The notes under the pieces: generated by a model
The model's database searches: none
What the model saw: only the letters and a program-made list of their open reading frames with translations
What the model was told of the DNA's origin: nothing
Assembly: GCA_013398295.1 (NCBI GenBank)
Contig: VZSF01009117.1
Coordinates: 1-64,000 of the forward strand
Direction: 5' to 3'
DNA: 64,000 nt
Origin: Chionis minor
Taxonomy: Eukaryota > Chordata > Aves > Charadriiformes > Chionididae
Program-made: the position numbers and the translations under genes
Shown here: positions 12,122 to 25,365 of the stretch, in pieces
How positions within the stretch are numbered: position 1 is the first letter of the stretch
Layout: each line of letters opens with the position of its first letter

Positions 12122-14032
12122 GCAGTACTGCCTACTGTGAAAAGGACGGAAAAGCACTTTTCCCTGTGGGCAGGCAAAGTAATAAACTAGTTGTGACAAC
12201 AGCAAATTAGCAGCATGTATCAGCACTGCGGGGTGTATATAGGATTTGAGTAGCAATACACTGTCAAAGTCCTGGAGGTATTATGGACTTTGACACAGGA
12301 AAGTTAATGATCTTGAGGTTCTACAAACCCACTTTCATATAAGAGGTATAGATGACAACTGTACATCAATTTACAGAGGGCATTATCAACCCTACTTAGA
12401 GGAAGGGAAACAGACAAAGAAATAAAGGGCTACAAAGTAGCTCAACGGCACAATTTGTAAACAGAACTCAGTGAAAATGTAGTGACGTTAATGGCAGTAC
12501 TCTATCTTTTAGTTGCCTTCCAGCACAATAGCAGCTGTAGATGAGCATTAAGTTTGCTTGTCATTCAAGCCACAGAACCCCCAACAAAGACCAGAGAAGT
12601 GAAGCAGAATAATTTAGATTTCTTCAGATGTGAACACCTAAGAAATCCCAGTAACTCCAGCTGATTCTGAAGAAAAGCAGAGATGATGGTCTTGATAGAG
12701 AACACCAACTAAAGCAAACTTGTTCTCCTTCCATATGAAACTGGGCCAGTTCAATGAAGGTTTAAGGATGAAAACACTAAAGGATGAGACAGTGGAGCGA
12801 GAGGTCCTATGAAAAGAAAATTCGGATCATTTATCAGCACAAAAGTAAATAATCAAATGAAGTTTCTCCAGCTGCTGTTTCTACATGCACAAACATACAC
12901 CCACATGTTTTCCATATGCTTGTTTTAGTGTAGTTCTTTTCCCAGTGAGAGATGGAAGAGAAAAAAGAGAAACGAATAATAAGAAAAAAAAAAAGAATAT
13001 GATCAAACATGTGTAAATCATATGCATTACCAATGGATGTTGCAAAACAGCTAGCAAATGTTTCCAAAAGAAAGAGCAAATGAATTTTACATAGCCAAGT
13101 ATTTTAAAAATATGCATTTTATGAGAATCTTAAAAGAAAAAACAGATGGCATTTTAAACTGAGTTCTACATACAAGATTTCTCTATCACAGATTGTGAAT
13201 AATGTATGCATCCCTTCTCATCTCTTTCATATATAAGAAGTTTTGAAATATTAATTTTTTGTAGCTTAGAAAAATTACAGTGAATATTTTCATGAGCACG
13301 TATTCAGGAGAAAGTACTGGCCTTCACAGCAGTAAATATACTGTTAAGAGTATAAAACAATATTTAGAAAATCACAGAATCACAGGACGTTAAGGGTTGG
13401 AAGGGACCTCTAGAGATCATCTGGTCCAATCCCTCTCCCAGAGCAGGTTCGCCTAGAGCAGGTTGCACGGGATGGCGTCCAGGTGGGTTTTTCTCCAGAG
13501 TCAGAGACTCCACCACCTCCCTGGGCAGCCTGTTCCAGTGCTCCATCACACTCAAAGTAAAGAAGATCCTCCTCATGTTCAGATGGAACTTCCTATATTC
13601 AATTTTATACCCATTGCTTCTTGTCCTACCACTGGGCACCACTGAAAAAAGACTGGCCTTCTCCTCCTGGCACCCTCCCTTTAAGTATTTGTAAACATTT
13701 ATGAGATCCCCCCTCAGCCTTCTCTTCACTAGGCTAAAATGACTGAACTCCCTCAGCCTTTCCTCCTAAGAAAGATGCTCCAGCCCCCTAATCATCTTTG
13801 TGGCACTTCGCTGCACCCTCTCCAGCAGTTCCCTGTCTTTCTTCAATGGGGGAGCATAGCACTGCACACAGTACTCAAGTTGTGGTCTCACCAGGGCAGA
13901 GTAGAGGGGGAGGATGACCTCCCTCGATCTGCTGGCCACAATCCTCTTGATGCACCCCAGGATGCTATTGACCTTCTAGGCCACAAGAGCACATTGCTGG
14001 CTCATGCTTATCCTGTTGTCCACGAGGACTGG

Positions 14033-15616
14033 CAGGTCCCTCTCTGCACAGCTGCTTTCCAGCAGGTCAGCCCCTAACCTGTACTGGTGCAGGGGGTTAT
14101 TCCTCCCCAGGTGAAGGACCCTACCCTCACTTTTGTTGAACTTCATAGGGTTTCTCTCTGCCCAACTCTCCAGCCTGCCCACGGCGTGCTGCATGGCAGC
14201 TCAGCCTTCCAGTGTGTCAGCCACTCGTCCCAGATTAGTGTCATCAGCAAACTTCATCCAGGTCATTGATGAATACATTGCACAGTACTGGACCCAGCAC
14301 TGACCCCTGAGGAACACCACTAGTCACAGGCCTCCAACTAGACTCTGCCCCACTGATCACAACCCTCTGAGACCTCAGTTTTTGATCCACCCCACTGTCC
14401 TTTCATCTAACCCACACTTCCTAAGCTTGCCTACGAGGATGCTGTGGGAGACGGTCTCAAAAGCCTTGCTGAAGTCAATCCACTGCTCTCCCCTCATCTA
14501 TCCATCCAGTATTCTTATAATCTTCCCAAGTGGCCAGTCTTTTCTTCCACATATTGTAAACTTCCTTCTTCCAATTGAGCTTTTTCAGGAGCTCCCTGAT
14601 CAACCATGCCTGCTTCCTCTGCCAGATTTTTTGCTCTTAGGGATCCACCGATCCTGAGCTTGGAGGAGGTAATCCTTCAAAATTAACCACCTTTCTTGAG
14701 CCCTCCTACCCTCTAGAGCCCTAACCCATGGGATTTCTCCAAGCCGTTTCTTGACGAGATCAAAATTAGCCCTCCTAAAGTTCAAGGTTGCAACCCTACT
14801 TGTCGTTTTACGGCCACTACACCTAATCCTGAACTCTATCTTCTCGTGGTCACTGCAGCCAAGGTTGCCCCCAACCTTAATGTCCTCCACCAAATACTCT
14901 TTGTTTGTCAGTATTAGGTCCAGTAGTGCACCTCTCCTAGTTGGCACTTCCACCACCTAAGTCAAGAAGTTACCATCAATGCACTGGAGGAACTTCTGGA
15001 CTGTGCGTGCCTGGCCATGTAGGCTTCCCAGCAGATATAGGGTTGGTTGAAGTCCCCCATGAAAACCAAGGCCTGTGATTGTGAGGCAACTCTCAACTGA
15101 TCTCATTCACTTCTGCATTCTAATCAGATAGCCTATAATACATCCCCACAACAGTGTCTCTCCTATTAGCCTTTCCTTTAATCCTAACCCATAAGCTCTC
15201 AACTCTATCTTCATCCCCCCCAAGGAGAGCTCAGTACAATCCAGTTGCTCTCTCACATAAAGAGCAGCTCCACCACCTCGCCTTGCTGGCCTGTCTTTCC
15301 TAAAAAGAGCGTAGCTGTCCATGACAGCATTCCAGTCATGCGAGCTAGCCCACCATGTCTCAGTAATTGCGATGAGATCATGGCCCCGTGTCCACACACA
15401 GATCTCCAGTTCTTCCTGTTTGTTCCCCATACTGTGTGCATTGACATATAAACATTTCAGGGAGGTAGTTGGGCATGTAGTTTTTGCCCTTAAGGGGCAA
15501 TAGGCTTTCTGAATCTTAAAAATACTAGCACTCTGCCCCACAAGTGTCAGGCTACCATCCCTAGGTGCCTCTCCAGTGAGCCCAGTTACATCCCCATCTC
15601 CCTTCAAATCTAGTTT
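14033..15616 (-). repeat. Copy A of a 1,584-bp exact direct duplication
   Basis: Identical in sequence to 15812-17395 (offset 1,779 bp), including every degenerate stop and frameshift. It continues leftward without a break into the CR1 3' part and stops exactly at the N gap. It most likely represents the end of one contig whose overlap with the next contig was not merged. Confidence 0.9.
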
Positions 15617-15811
15617 NNNNNNNNNNNNNNNNNNNNNNNNNNNNNNNNNNNNNNNNNNNNNNNNNNNNNNNNNNNNNNNNNNNNNNNNNNNNNNNNNNNN
15701 NNNNNNNNNNNNNNNNNNNNNNNNNNNNNNNNNNNNNNNNNNNNNNNNNNNNNNNNNNNNNNNNNNNNNNNNNNNNNNNNNNNNNNNNNNNNNNNNNNNN
15801 NNNNNNNNNNN
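15617..15811. other. 195-N assembly gap
   Basis: An unbroken run of N between two identical copies of the same CR1 segment. The gap size is presumably estimated from read pairs and may have no physical meaning if the flanks are overlapping contig ends. Confidence 0.98.
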
Positions 15812-17395
15812 CAGGTCCCTCTCTGCACAGCTGCTTTCCAGCAGGTCAGCCCCTAACCTGTACTGGTGCAGGGGGTTATTCCTCCCCAGGTGAAGGACCC
15901 TACCCTCACTTTTGTTGAACTTCATAGGGTTTCTCTCTGCCCAACTCTCCAGCCTGCCCACGGCGTGCTGCATGGCAGCTCAGCCTTCCAGTGTGTCAGC
16001 CACTCGTCCCAGATTAGTGTCATCAGCAAACTTCATCCAGGTCATTGATGAATACATTGCACAGTACTGGACCCAGCACTGACCCCTGAGGAACACCACT
16101 AGTCACAGGCCTCCAACTAGACTCTGCCCCACTGATCACAACCCTCTGAGACCTCAGTTTTTGATCCACCCCACTGTCCTTTCATCTAACCCACACTTCC
16201 TAAGCTTGCCTACGAGGATGCTGTGGGAGACGGTCTCAAAAGCCTTGCTGAAGTCAATCCACTGCTCTCCCCTCATCTATCCATCCAGTATTCTTATAAT
16301 CTTCCCAAGTGGCCAGTCTTTTCTTCCACATATTGTAAACTTCCTTCTTCCAATTGAGCTTTTTCAGGAGCTCCCTGATCAACCATGCCTGCTTCCTCTG
16401 CCAGATTTTTTGCTCTTAGGGATCCACCGATCCTGAGCTTGGAGGAGGTAATCCTTCAAAATTAACCACCTTTCTTGAGCCCTCCTACCCTCTAGAGCCC
16501 TAACCCATGGGATTTCTCCAAGCCGTTTCTTGACGAGATCAAAATTAGCCCTCCTAAAGTTCAAGGTTGCAACCCTACTTGTCGTTTTACGGCCACTACA
16601 CCTAATCCTGAACTCTATCTTCTCGTGGTCACTGCAGCCAAGGTTGCCCCCAACCTTAATGTCCTCCACCAAATACTCTTTGTTTGTCAGTATTAGGTCC
16701 AGTAGTGCACCTCTCCTAGTTGGCACTTCCACCACCTAAGTCAAGAAGTTACCATCAATGCACTGGAGGAACTTCTGGACTGTGCGTGCCTGGCCATGTA
16801 GGCTTCCCAGCAGATATAGGGTTGGTTGAAGTCCCCCATGAAAACCAAGGCCTGTGATTGTGAGGCAACTCTCAACTGATCTCATTCACTTCTGCATTCT
16901 AATCAGATAGCCTATAATACATCCCCACAACAGTGTCTCTCCTATTAGCCTTTCCTTTAATCCTAACCCATAAGCTCTCAACTCTATCTTCATCCCCCCC
17001 AAGGAGAGCTCAGTACAATCCAGTTGCTCTCTCACATAAAGAGCAGCTCCACCACCTCGCCTTGCTGGCCTGTCTTTCCTAAAAAGAGCGTAGCTGTCCA
17101 TGACAGCATTCCAGTCATGCGAGCTAGCCCACCATGTCTCAGTAATTGCGATGAGATCATGGCCCCGTGTCCACACACAGATCTCCAGTTCTTCCTGTTT
17201 GTTCCCCATACTGTGTGCATTGACATATAAACATTTCAGGGAGGTAGTTGGGCATGTAGTTTTTGCCCTTAAGGGGCAATAGGCTTTCTGAATCTTAAAA
17301 ATACTAGCACTCTGCCCCACAAGTGTCAGGCTACCATCCCTAGGTGCCTCTCCAGTGAGCCCAGTTACATCCCCATCTCCCTTCAAATCTAGTTT
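15812..17395 (-). repeat. Copy B of the 1,584-bp exact direct duplication
   Basis: Begins immediately after the N run with CAGGTCCCTC, the same word that opens copy A at 14033. It ends at the base where copy A runs into N (CTAGTTT), then continues into CR1 ORF1 sequence. The symmetric arrangement is that of two overlapping contigs. Confidence 0.9.
16379..17386 (-). pseudogene. CR1 ORF2 endonuclease domain (intact-contig copy)
   Basis: Apurinic-type endonuclease domain that nicks target DNA for CR1 insertion. The 5' part (16886-17386) has the block LKCLYVNAHSMGNKQEELE, the ITETWW catalytic-Glu block, and ARRGGGAALYVRE. The frame then breaks. The 3' part (16379-16735) has ALLDLILTNKEYLVEDI and the diagnostic C-terminal GCSDHEKIEF with SDH encoded at 16625-16633. 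Beyond this the frame should enter the RT, but the linker jumps from a WKKRLATWEDYK-like segment directly to DFSKAFETVSHS near 16240-16300. The RT fingers are therefore deleted. The same region is present in the duplicate copy at 14600-15607. Confidence 0.85.
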
Positions 17396-18481
17396 AAAGC
17401 CCTCTTAATGAGCCCTGCTAAATGTTGCCCTAGAACCCTTTTCCCCCTGTGAGATAGGCTTTTCCCATAAGTTTCCAGCAGGCCTGGTGTCCTGTAAATT
17501 GAGCCCTGTTCAAAGAACCCAAAGTCCTGCCAGTAGCACCAGTCATGGAGCCAGGCATTGATCTACTGGCTCTTCCTATTTGCCCCATCATCATTCCCTG
17601 CAATGGGAGGTATAGAGGAAAATATGACTTGTGGTCCTGATCTCTTGACCAGTGGTCCCAAGGCCCTGAAATGACTATTCATTGCCCTAGGATTTCTCCT
17701 CTCTACTTCATCATTATATACCTGAAAAACCAACAGGGGATAATGACCTGAGGGTCGTACCAGGGAAGGAAGTTTCTTCTTTACATCAGTGACCTGGGCC
17801 CCAGGGAGGCAGCAGACTTCCCTGTATAGTGGGTCCAGTCTACATACTGGGCCTTCTGTTCCCTTCAGAAGTGAGTCGCCTATGACGATGACTTGTCTTT
17901 TGTTTTCTACTGTCGTTGTTTCAATGTCGGGGGTGGTTCGACTAGACCTCAAAGACACCTCCAAGTTGGTAGAATTATCATCCTCACCATTGTCCAGTTT
18001 CCCTTGCAGGACACCGTACTTGTTCTGCAACGGCATCTGGGAAGGCGGAGTAGTCTTCGGGCAAATGTGCCTGCAGACCCTCTTGCGTTGGTCAGGAACC
18101 TCTTGCCATCGCCCCCTTGTCCTCCAAGTCACCACAACCAGTCGGATGGAGGGAGACCGGGGAGTTCACTGTAGGAAGGGCTCTGTCTGCCTGCGGGGTT
18201 TCTCTCCCAGGAGGCAGGGTATGATTCAGGGCATCCATCCCTCTCTCACACTCTCTAGTAGTTCTCAACCTGCTCACCTCTTCCCTGAACTCCAGTACTA
18301 AGTGGAGGAGCTCCCCTACCTGGGCACGCATCACACAGGCATGATCAGCGCTGGCATCCAACACAGGCAGGAGCGCAGGGCACACCCTGCAGCCCAACAC
18401 CTGGGTGGCAGTGTGCTCCCAGGAGAGCTCCGTCTTGGAAGCTGCATCAGAGGTGCTGTGTGCACAGCGCAGGGCTGCCAT
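17395..18481 (-). pseudogene. CR1 ORF1 (SGNH/GDSL esterase-like domain), frameshifted
   Basis: The first CR1 protein accompanies the RNA and in this family carries an esterase-like domain. From the ATG at 18481 one frame runs to 18092 (129 codons). It then overlaps another frame that continues to 17563 with the block VIVIGDSLLKGTEG, holding the Gly-Asp-Ser nucleophile motif, followed by REVCCLPGAQVTDV and the conserved-looking QVIFSSIPPI. Further ORF1 sequence (INAWLHDWC-like) continues in yet another frame to about 17395. At least two frameshifts and a stop make it non-functional. It lies 5' of the endonuclease region, as expected for CR1. Confidence 0.85.
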
Positions 18482-18590
18482 GGTCCTCTTCCAGTAGAAA
18501 CCGTAGCTTCCGGGCCGGAGGTGATGCCCGCTTGCTGATTCTTTGCTTGCTGTGCTCCTGAGGCTTCTGTTCTTTACAACTCCTTTTACC

Positions 18591-21500
18591 CTTTTTTCAC
18601 ATCAAAATTTTTCTATTTAAAAATTCATTTTTGAGTTGGACTACTCTAATTTTCTTTCCATTAAAACCAAAATAGTTAGACTTCATGTTATCTTTTTGTT
18701 ATTGCAGTGAAAAAATCAATTTAAATAGATTTCCTAAACAAAATATTTCCTAAACCAAATACATCAACAAATAATTTTCCATTTCTCTGTCATGATTCTT
18801 ATAACTTTGCATTGCCTGTTTCATCCTTTGTCATATTAATCAGTTAGGATCAAGTAAAAATTTATTAAAATGGAAATCTCTCGATGACCTCAACATAAAT
18901 TTGATCTGTCTCATAATTTTTATTGTTCTTTTTTTTTTTAATTTTCAAATTGCAAAAAGTAACAGCTGAACATGTTCTAACACAAATAAAACAGAAAATT
19001 AACCAAAAAAGAAGGCATATGGGCAAATGCAACTTTTACTGAAGCTTTAGTTTGTACTTGTAGTCCACCTGTAGACCTCACATGCAAGTCACAGACATTT
19101 TTCTGAATATGTACATGAATACATACATACACACGGTATATATATACTAGATTTCATGAATATAATTTGGGGATTATTTGTTTAAAAAATGATTCAACAG
19201 CACAGCAGGATATAGACAAGTAAACAATGGAAATTTTTGTTTGGGCACCTCTTTAGCCTCTGTACCTTGGAAGCTCATTTCTTCTAACTCAATAGCCTAT
19301 CTTTGCTCTGATTTTGTGCAAACCAGGTACAGACTTATTTTCTAGTAACTAGACTTTTCAAGGATTGTAGGATATGGAAGGTGTACCTTACAAGCATGAA
19401 AATATGACATATGTATGCATATAAATTGTATAAATATAAATCTTTATATAAAGTATCACAAAGAGCTACTCGAAAACTGAGATCATACTCTCCTACTTTA
19501 TCCTACTATTCTGCATAACTTCTTCCTCACCTTCAGAATCACTTCTGCTTAGTAGTTCTTTTTAAAAGGGTTGGAAAATTTAACCGAAATTTAGGGAAAG
19601 AGGGCTGACTAAACATGCCAGCACTCACCTAGCATTAGATAGTTTCTCCATACTTATTTTTTATTAGACACGAGAGGTATCTATGTTAGCAAGTAAAGTG
19701 AACCAGTAATAGTGGATCTGTAGAATGAAGCAGCTGAGGAATGATGCTCACAATAAATGCACCTCAGGGTTTTTTTGCTGCGGACAAGATCTCATCTGGT
19801 TCGATGGACTAAGTGCCAATTCATGTAGTGCATCCCATTGGCTTATTTTAATCCAGAAGTGATCTAGTTTGTAACCTTCAAGATCTCTTCTGATGTGAAT
19901 AAAAGTACAGTAAGTCTGAATGATCAAGAGATTTGCCTCAAAAGTGCATTTTAGATCAGAACGAAAACACTCATGGAGATTCTCCAGCTATGAGATAACA
20001 CGCAAATGCAATGATTCTGAAATGCAGTCAACACTTCATTATTTAAGAAGAATGATAACCACTTCTTCATTTTGAAAGTATCAAGAAGACTTTTTAGGAA
20101 AGGTCCAATTTATTTTTGGGACACAACTTAAATTGGAAGTGGGCTTTAGTTTGTGTTTGTATTCTCTTGAAGTAAAGATATACAGCTCTCATCAGCTGGT
20201 TACAAAACTAGTGGTGGCAAAACGTGAACTGGAATTTAATCGGAAAACAAGAAAAATTTATTTGAAATACCTGAATCTGAAGATCAATTATCTGAAAAAG
20301 ATTTGTGTTAATAAAGTCTGTCAAAATGTGTGAGGTATTTGCAGCATTTAGACAAATGTCACCATTATCTTCCTTTGTAGGTACTGTTTTAGGCCCTTGT
20401 TCATCTCGTCTTTTAGTTTATAACAGCCATGAATATTAAGCCAATAAAAGACCTTCAGCTATTTAAATAAACGCTCATGATGCAATGCCAATGGCTTTGC
20501 AAAGTCCTTGCATCATTTTGCCTATATTTATCTTTGTTACTTACTTTTTTTACTGCAGTTTGAGCTGCATTACTGGAGATAAATTACTGAAGCAAATAAC
20601 TTATGCATATTTATCTAATTCATAGCATACCAACTGTCCATGATTAACAAACACAGCAATAGAGCCCACACAAACACAGAGAATGAGAGAATCTTTGGTT
20701 CATGTCTTGTGAATATTGAGCAGAGGGGTTGCAGGCATATTTGCCCCAAATAATAATATTTTATATTTTCCTCAATAATGCAAGATTATCTGTATAAGGC
20801 ATAAAATGTGATCAAATTCAGTACACATTTCTTATTATCTTGTATAGCCTATAGGAAAAGTCATGCCAATAGGCTAATTACTTATACCATTATTTTTTAC
20901 AAGTTTTTAACTACTGATACTTGGAGATAATTAAAGAAAATGAGCAGACTGTCAGAATTATTTAATACACAGAGGAAGCCATTACTTCAGAATTAATGTC
21001 TGGGGCTGGGCTCCCCAAAGAACCAAGTTAACAATCTATTCCAAGGGACACAAATGAAGAAGCATAACGCAAAAAGATTACTATGAGTTTAACAGCACAA
21101 TACTTTTGATTGCCTGTTTTCTGTTATTTTAATAATTCTTTCATCTAGTCTGATGATCCATAAATACAGCAGGCTAGCAAGGAATTGACAGCATTACCCT
21201 TTTCTCCCCTTTCTTCTTTCCCTTGCAGTTACAAATTTGACATTATTAATATCAAGAATAGAAATGGACTTGGAAGCCAACTATTTAATCTAAAGAGCAT
21301 TGCAGTGGCTGGATGTAGAGAAATTTAATCAGTAATCCTTTATTTCATTTCCAGGTAGTCAGATCTGCCGACATCTCTCAGTTACTATGTTGTTCAGCGC
21401 AGACAGAACTCTCTACTTATCAGCTCAGACAATATTAAACTGTAGTACACTATTTATACAACAAAACCACATGTGAAAATAATTTTAAAAAATCAGGATG

Positions 21501-24500
21501 GACTCTCTAGTCTCTAGGGTTTCAATATAATTTTGATAATTACTCTGACAAGTAATTCAGTCTTTCCTGTGCTTCAACTCCCTACTTATGGAAGACAACT
21601 AATACTTTCTTGCCTCTCAGAGCCACTGCAAGGATAATCATTGCAATGTTCAGATGCCTTAGTGATACAGCCCATAAAAGCACCTCTCTCAATCAAGTAA
21701 TTTATAGAGATGGTAGTAAGTGTAGAGGATAGAACAATCCATTTTGTGTAGGATCAATTAAAATTTCCTAACAACAAGAAAAAATGTGCCTCCAAAACAA
21801 AAGAATTGGCTACATGTTAATTTATTTTTTAATTAACAATATATCTAATTTTACTACCTGAGTAATAAAATTATGCTATAGTTGCTACCAGGCTCCTCTG
21901 GCAGAATATTAGACTCAGCTTCCTGAAGAAGGAATGATGTAGTAAGTACAATTCAGAAACAGGCCTTACAATAGTTTTCAGACACGGCAAATGAAGCATT
22001 GCAATGAACATTTCAAAATGGTAAATAAAGTAAACCAATCTTGTTTGTATCCTACATGAAAGATGAACTTATTTTTGGTTCTCTGTTTTGCTATACAAAA
22101 AAAAGCCAGATAACAAGTGTGTTATTGTCCTTTAACCTTTTGATAATAACAAATTAGTCTATCAGTATAGAAATTACTCAAAAGGAGTAAATACTGTACT
22201 TTTTGAAAATGCCACAGTAACATATACCTTTATGGTATATGTAACATATCCTTTACTGGAAAGAAATTCTTATGAAAAATAGTCAGTGTTTCAAGTTTTC
22301 AGCACCTTTATTACAGTTCTTAAACTGCACAAATGTTGTCTGCCAGAAGAAATTAGGCTTATGCAGGAATCTCCTGATTCCACAAACACTCATTGATTGT
22401 TTTCTCAGATTCTACTACTGGCATCAATTAGGGTTAAACTAGAAGCAGTTACCTGCTGTTGGGCTGATACAGCTGGATTTGACAATCAGGAGCTATTAAC
22501 TGGCTTATATGATAGTGCTGAAGAAGTGCTCAGAGATTCCAGAAGATATACTTTGCACTAATAATTTCAATATGATTTTTTTTCTTGGCTTGCTCTTTGA
22601 CAGCTTATGCTTAACTTCTCACAATAATAAAAAAAATATTGTTAGAGCAATTAGATTGCTCTTCACCACTTTTTAAATTGTAATCCCTAATTCACATAAG
22701 CTATAATACGTAAATATCTATAGGCTAAAGTTTTTTGAAACTTTGATTTTTTTGAAACTCTTGTTAACTAACCAAATTTGTATTTTTGACACACCAAAGA
22801 AAATATCTTTTATTTCTCTTTTATAAAATACTAAAAAACTGTACTTCCTTCAACAGAGTAATTCTACATCAACACCAAGGTACAAGACAAAAAAATACTC
22901 ATAATCAGCTGTGATCAACAGCTTACTTTGGAACCACTGATGAAAATCAATGACTCCAGAAAAAACTGAATAGAACAATCTCTGCTGAATGACACTGTTA
23001 TCGCCAGGGACTGTGGTTTAATTACTGCCATAGTCACAGGGAGAAAAGGTTTTACTAATTAAAGCACATTTATTGACATTATCCTCTAAGATATTAGAAC
23101 CGAAAACTCTCTCTCATCTTGCTTCACTTTAAGCTTCTTTAAAGGGCATGTGGAGCTGAACTCCAGAAAACTGGTTTCAAAGACCCAAAGCAGCAAAGAA
23201 AAATCAAAAGGCTGGTGTACATACTCCTGACAGGCCTAAATTTTTATTCAACCTGCACACAAAACATCTACTCTTCTTTAATTTATGTGGTATTACTTTT
23301 GTATCTAAAAACTGTATGCAAACAAATAAAGAACTCTGAAAAATTTCTGAATTTGCAAGATAAACAAAGATTTATTCCACAGAAATAAAGCAGAAAGCAT
23401 AACAAAAGTTTCCTTTCATTTACTCTTTGCTTTTCAGCTTATCAGGCAGTCAGACATGAATCATGACATAATTTCAACTCTTATCATCTCTAAGAGGTCA
23501 TTTTAGTTACATGAAGCAGATTGCGATATACGATTTGAATGACCTATTGCATTTTCTAAGAATGGCATAAGATTTAAATAAAAACATGACAGCAAGAAGA
23601 CATATGGGAATATGTGTGCTTCATATCCGTGTTTCACAGCCATGTTTGGGTTTGGGCTTGAGTGCAGGTACCACTGCAGTTCAAGACTTTTCACATTTGT
23701 GTTACGTGTAGATGATGAGCTTGCTTGGGACTTTTCATTGCATCTGACCAAGTCGCCTCCCATGCTCAGTTTGGCCTGAGCACAAACTGAGCTGGTTCCT
23801 TCTCACCTGAAGGCAGAGAAGGAATCACAAAGGTAGCATGGAAAACTGGGTGTGCAGGCTGCAGCGCAAGCTCAGTCCCTCAGCTAACAGGACAGTGAGT
23901 ATATCCGCAACCATGCGTAGGGTAAGTGTCCAGCACTTAGGCCAGTTTTAGAGTCAAGGCATCTTCTGAGGGGTTTGTTAGGGTGCCTAAGCAGCCTCAG
24001 CTCTTTTTAAGGATCTTTTAAAGGAATATCCTCTGCCAGCTATGTGGCCTAGAAAACTAAAGAAACTGTGAAATGGCAGGCAGTGAGAAAGCTTTTGAGG
24101 CATGAATCTTTGCAATAGTATCACAAAGCTCTTGTTAACTGGATGTTTTTCTCAACATCACATTAGAGTGCTGATCTGCACTACTGTCTTCAAGCTTTCT
24201 AAACTAATATTATTACTAATATAGCCACATTCACTAAAGAATTAGTACATTGCTATGTAATGCAGATATTTGCATTTTACATGCATGGAGTAGTGCATAT
24301 ATTTTCACTAGGAAAAATAATATTTAAGAAAATATAGTTTTCTATTTAGAACCAACTTGCTCTTTGATTGTATTCATGCCTATGAAACTGTTCAGATCTT
24401 TTTCAAGACAGTTAAATGAGTCACTCTTGGGGACAAGATCAAAATAAACACTTCTCACTTAAGATCTCTCATTTACATTTTTTCCTAGGTGGAGGAGAAT

Positions 24501-24764
24501 GTCTGTTATTACCACTGATCCCACAGAAGAATGGTGTGCTGCACTGTGTGCAGGTGGCCTCCAAACCAGAACTCTGTCTCGGGCAAAGACCAGAAATGAA
24601 TATTGGGAGAAAAGCATAAGGTTAGAGAAAGCACAGTTCACCACATAATTTCCAAGTCTCCAGTAATTTGTGTAGACATTAGTGGTGACTGTCGTTATTA
24701 GCCTTCAGCAGACTGATTTTCCATTATGGGTACCTATCATATCTCCTTCTCTTTGTCTCTTTTT
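18591..24764 (-). other. Intronic sequence, no gene seen
   Basis: AT-rich DNA with short frames only. It contains a T run near 18931, a TACA/TATA-rich patch at 19120-19150, a small perfect hairpin at 22220-22242, and nothing I recognise as coding or as a young transposon. Confidence 0.55.
22220..22242. repeat. Small perfect inverted repeat
   Basis: ACATATACC (22220-22228) and GGTATATGT (22234-22242) are exact reverse complements around the 5-nt loop TTTAT. It is probably a chance AT-rich hairpin. Confidence 0.6.
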
Positions 24765-25365
24765 CAGGCTAAGAAATCCCATCTTAGTCATTCCTTACAG
24801 CAAAGTCAGTCCAAAGGTACTGATTCCCTTTGTATCCTTCTCTGTACTTTTCCTAGTGCTGTAGGACACATGTTCTCCTTTGAGACCGAAGATAAATAAT
24901 TCACACAGTGTTGAAGATATAGGCTCACCAGAAATTTAGATACTAAGCTGTATTAATGACATTTATTTTATTCTGCCGCTGCTAAGAATTTTTAACATCC
25001 CATTTGCTTTTTTGGCACTCACCACATACTAAGGAAATGTGCATACAACTATTATAAAACAAGATCTCATTTGAGGTAGATTATAGTTGCCTCAGAGCAC
25101 AACATTTTATTAATGAAGTTAGAACCATTCCCTCCTCCCCCCAGTATGTACCACTTCATACAAAATTTTGTCTGTTATTTGAATCCTGTTTTGTAAGGTC
25201 CTTTTCCCATTCTTCCCATTCAGCCTTTGTCTTTACTAATTCAAATAGCTTAATAAGAATAGCAAACACTGTCACCTGGAGAAGTGTGGATTTCCCAGAT
25301 CATTCATGATCATGTTAAACAATGTAGGCCCCAGCCTAAACTCTTACTAATACTGAAGGTAGCAC
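24765..25365 (-). mobile_element. Ancient L3/CR1-like LINE relic
   Basis: This segment keeps, in order and at the right spacing, words typical of old CR1/L3 elements in antisense: a TCTCTGTACTTTTCCTAGTG block, then ACACAGTGTTGAAGATATAGGC, then CCCATTTGCTTTTTTGGC, then CCAGATCATTCATGATCATG followed by TTAAACAATGTAGGCCCCAGCC. The last corresponds to the old-CR1 block around NDLEK/FADD that reads 'atcatttatgaatatgttgaacaggactgg' in better copies. It is far more diverged than the other CR1 copies here and has no (ATTCTATG)n tail or open frame. Family assignment rests on remembered consensus words, not on an alignment. Confidence 0.6.

Larger units (their letters stand above)
7393..13371 (-). other. 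Intronic sequence with a 214-codon ORF and small repeats
   Basis: AT-rich unique DNA. Items that stand out and are listed separately are an old repeat relic at about 8496-8540, a 26-bp tandem duplication at 8557-8608, and the ORF at 11477-12121. Pyrimidine-rich CTCTCC repeats occur near 8742-8765 and A-rich runs near 9420 and 12985. No exon of CDH12 is recognisable. Confidence 0.55.
13372..18590 (-). mobile_element. Near full-length CR1 LINE, interrupted by gap and duplicated segment
   Basis: A CR1 element in the same direction as CDH12. Its 3' end is at 13372 and its 5' end near 18590 (boundary approximate). Read on the minus strand it holds an ORF1 with a GDS-type esterase domain (about 17400-18481), an ORF2 endonuclease with SDH motif (about 16379-17386), a partly deleted reverse transcriptase, the ORF2 C-terminus and the 3' UTR. 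The region 14033-15616 is repeated exactly at 15812-17395 around a 195-N gap. Removing one copy gives a continuous element of about 3.4 kb, below the roughly 4.5 kb of a full CR1 because of a deletion in the RT. Frameshifts and stops show that it is dead. Confidence 0.92.

Noticed and set aside
14033..17395. A real tandem duplication of CR1 sequence
   Set aside because: Exact identity, boundaries at the N run, and restoration of a collinear element when one copy is removed all point to an assembly artefact.
17789..18301. 170-codon plus-strand ORF
   Set aside because: It is the antisense shadow of CR1 ORF1 on the minus strand.
24416..24619. Possible plus-strand exon after a TTTTTTCCTAG acceptor-like word near 24478
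   Set aside because: No partner donor in frame, no recognisable protein, and the strand is opposite to CDH12.
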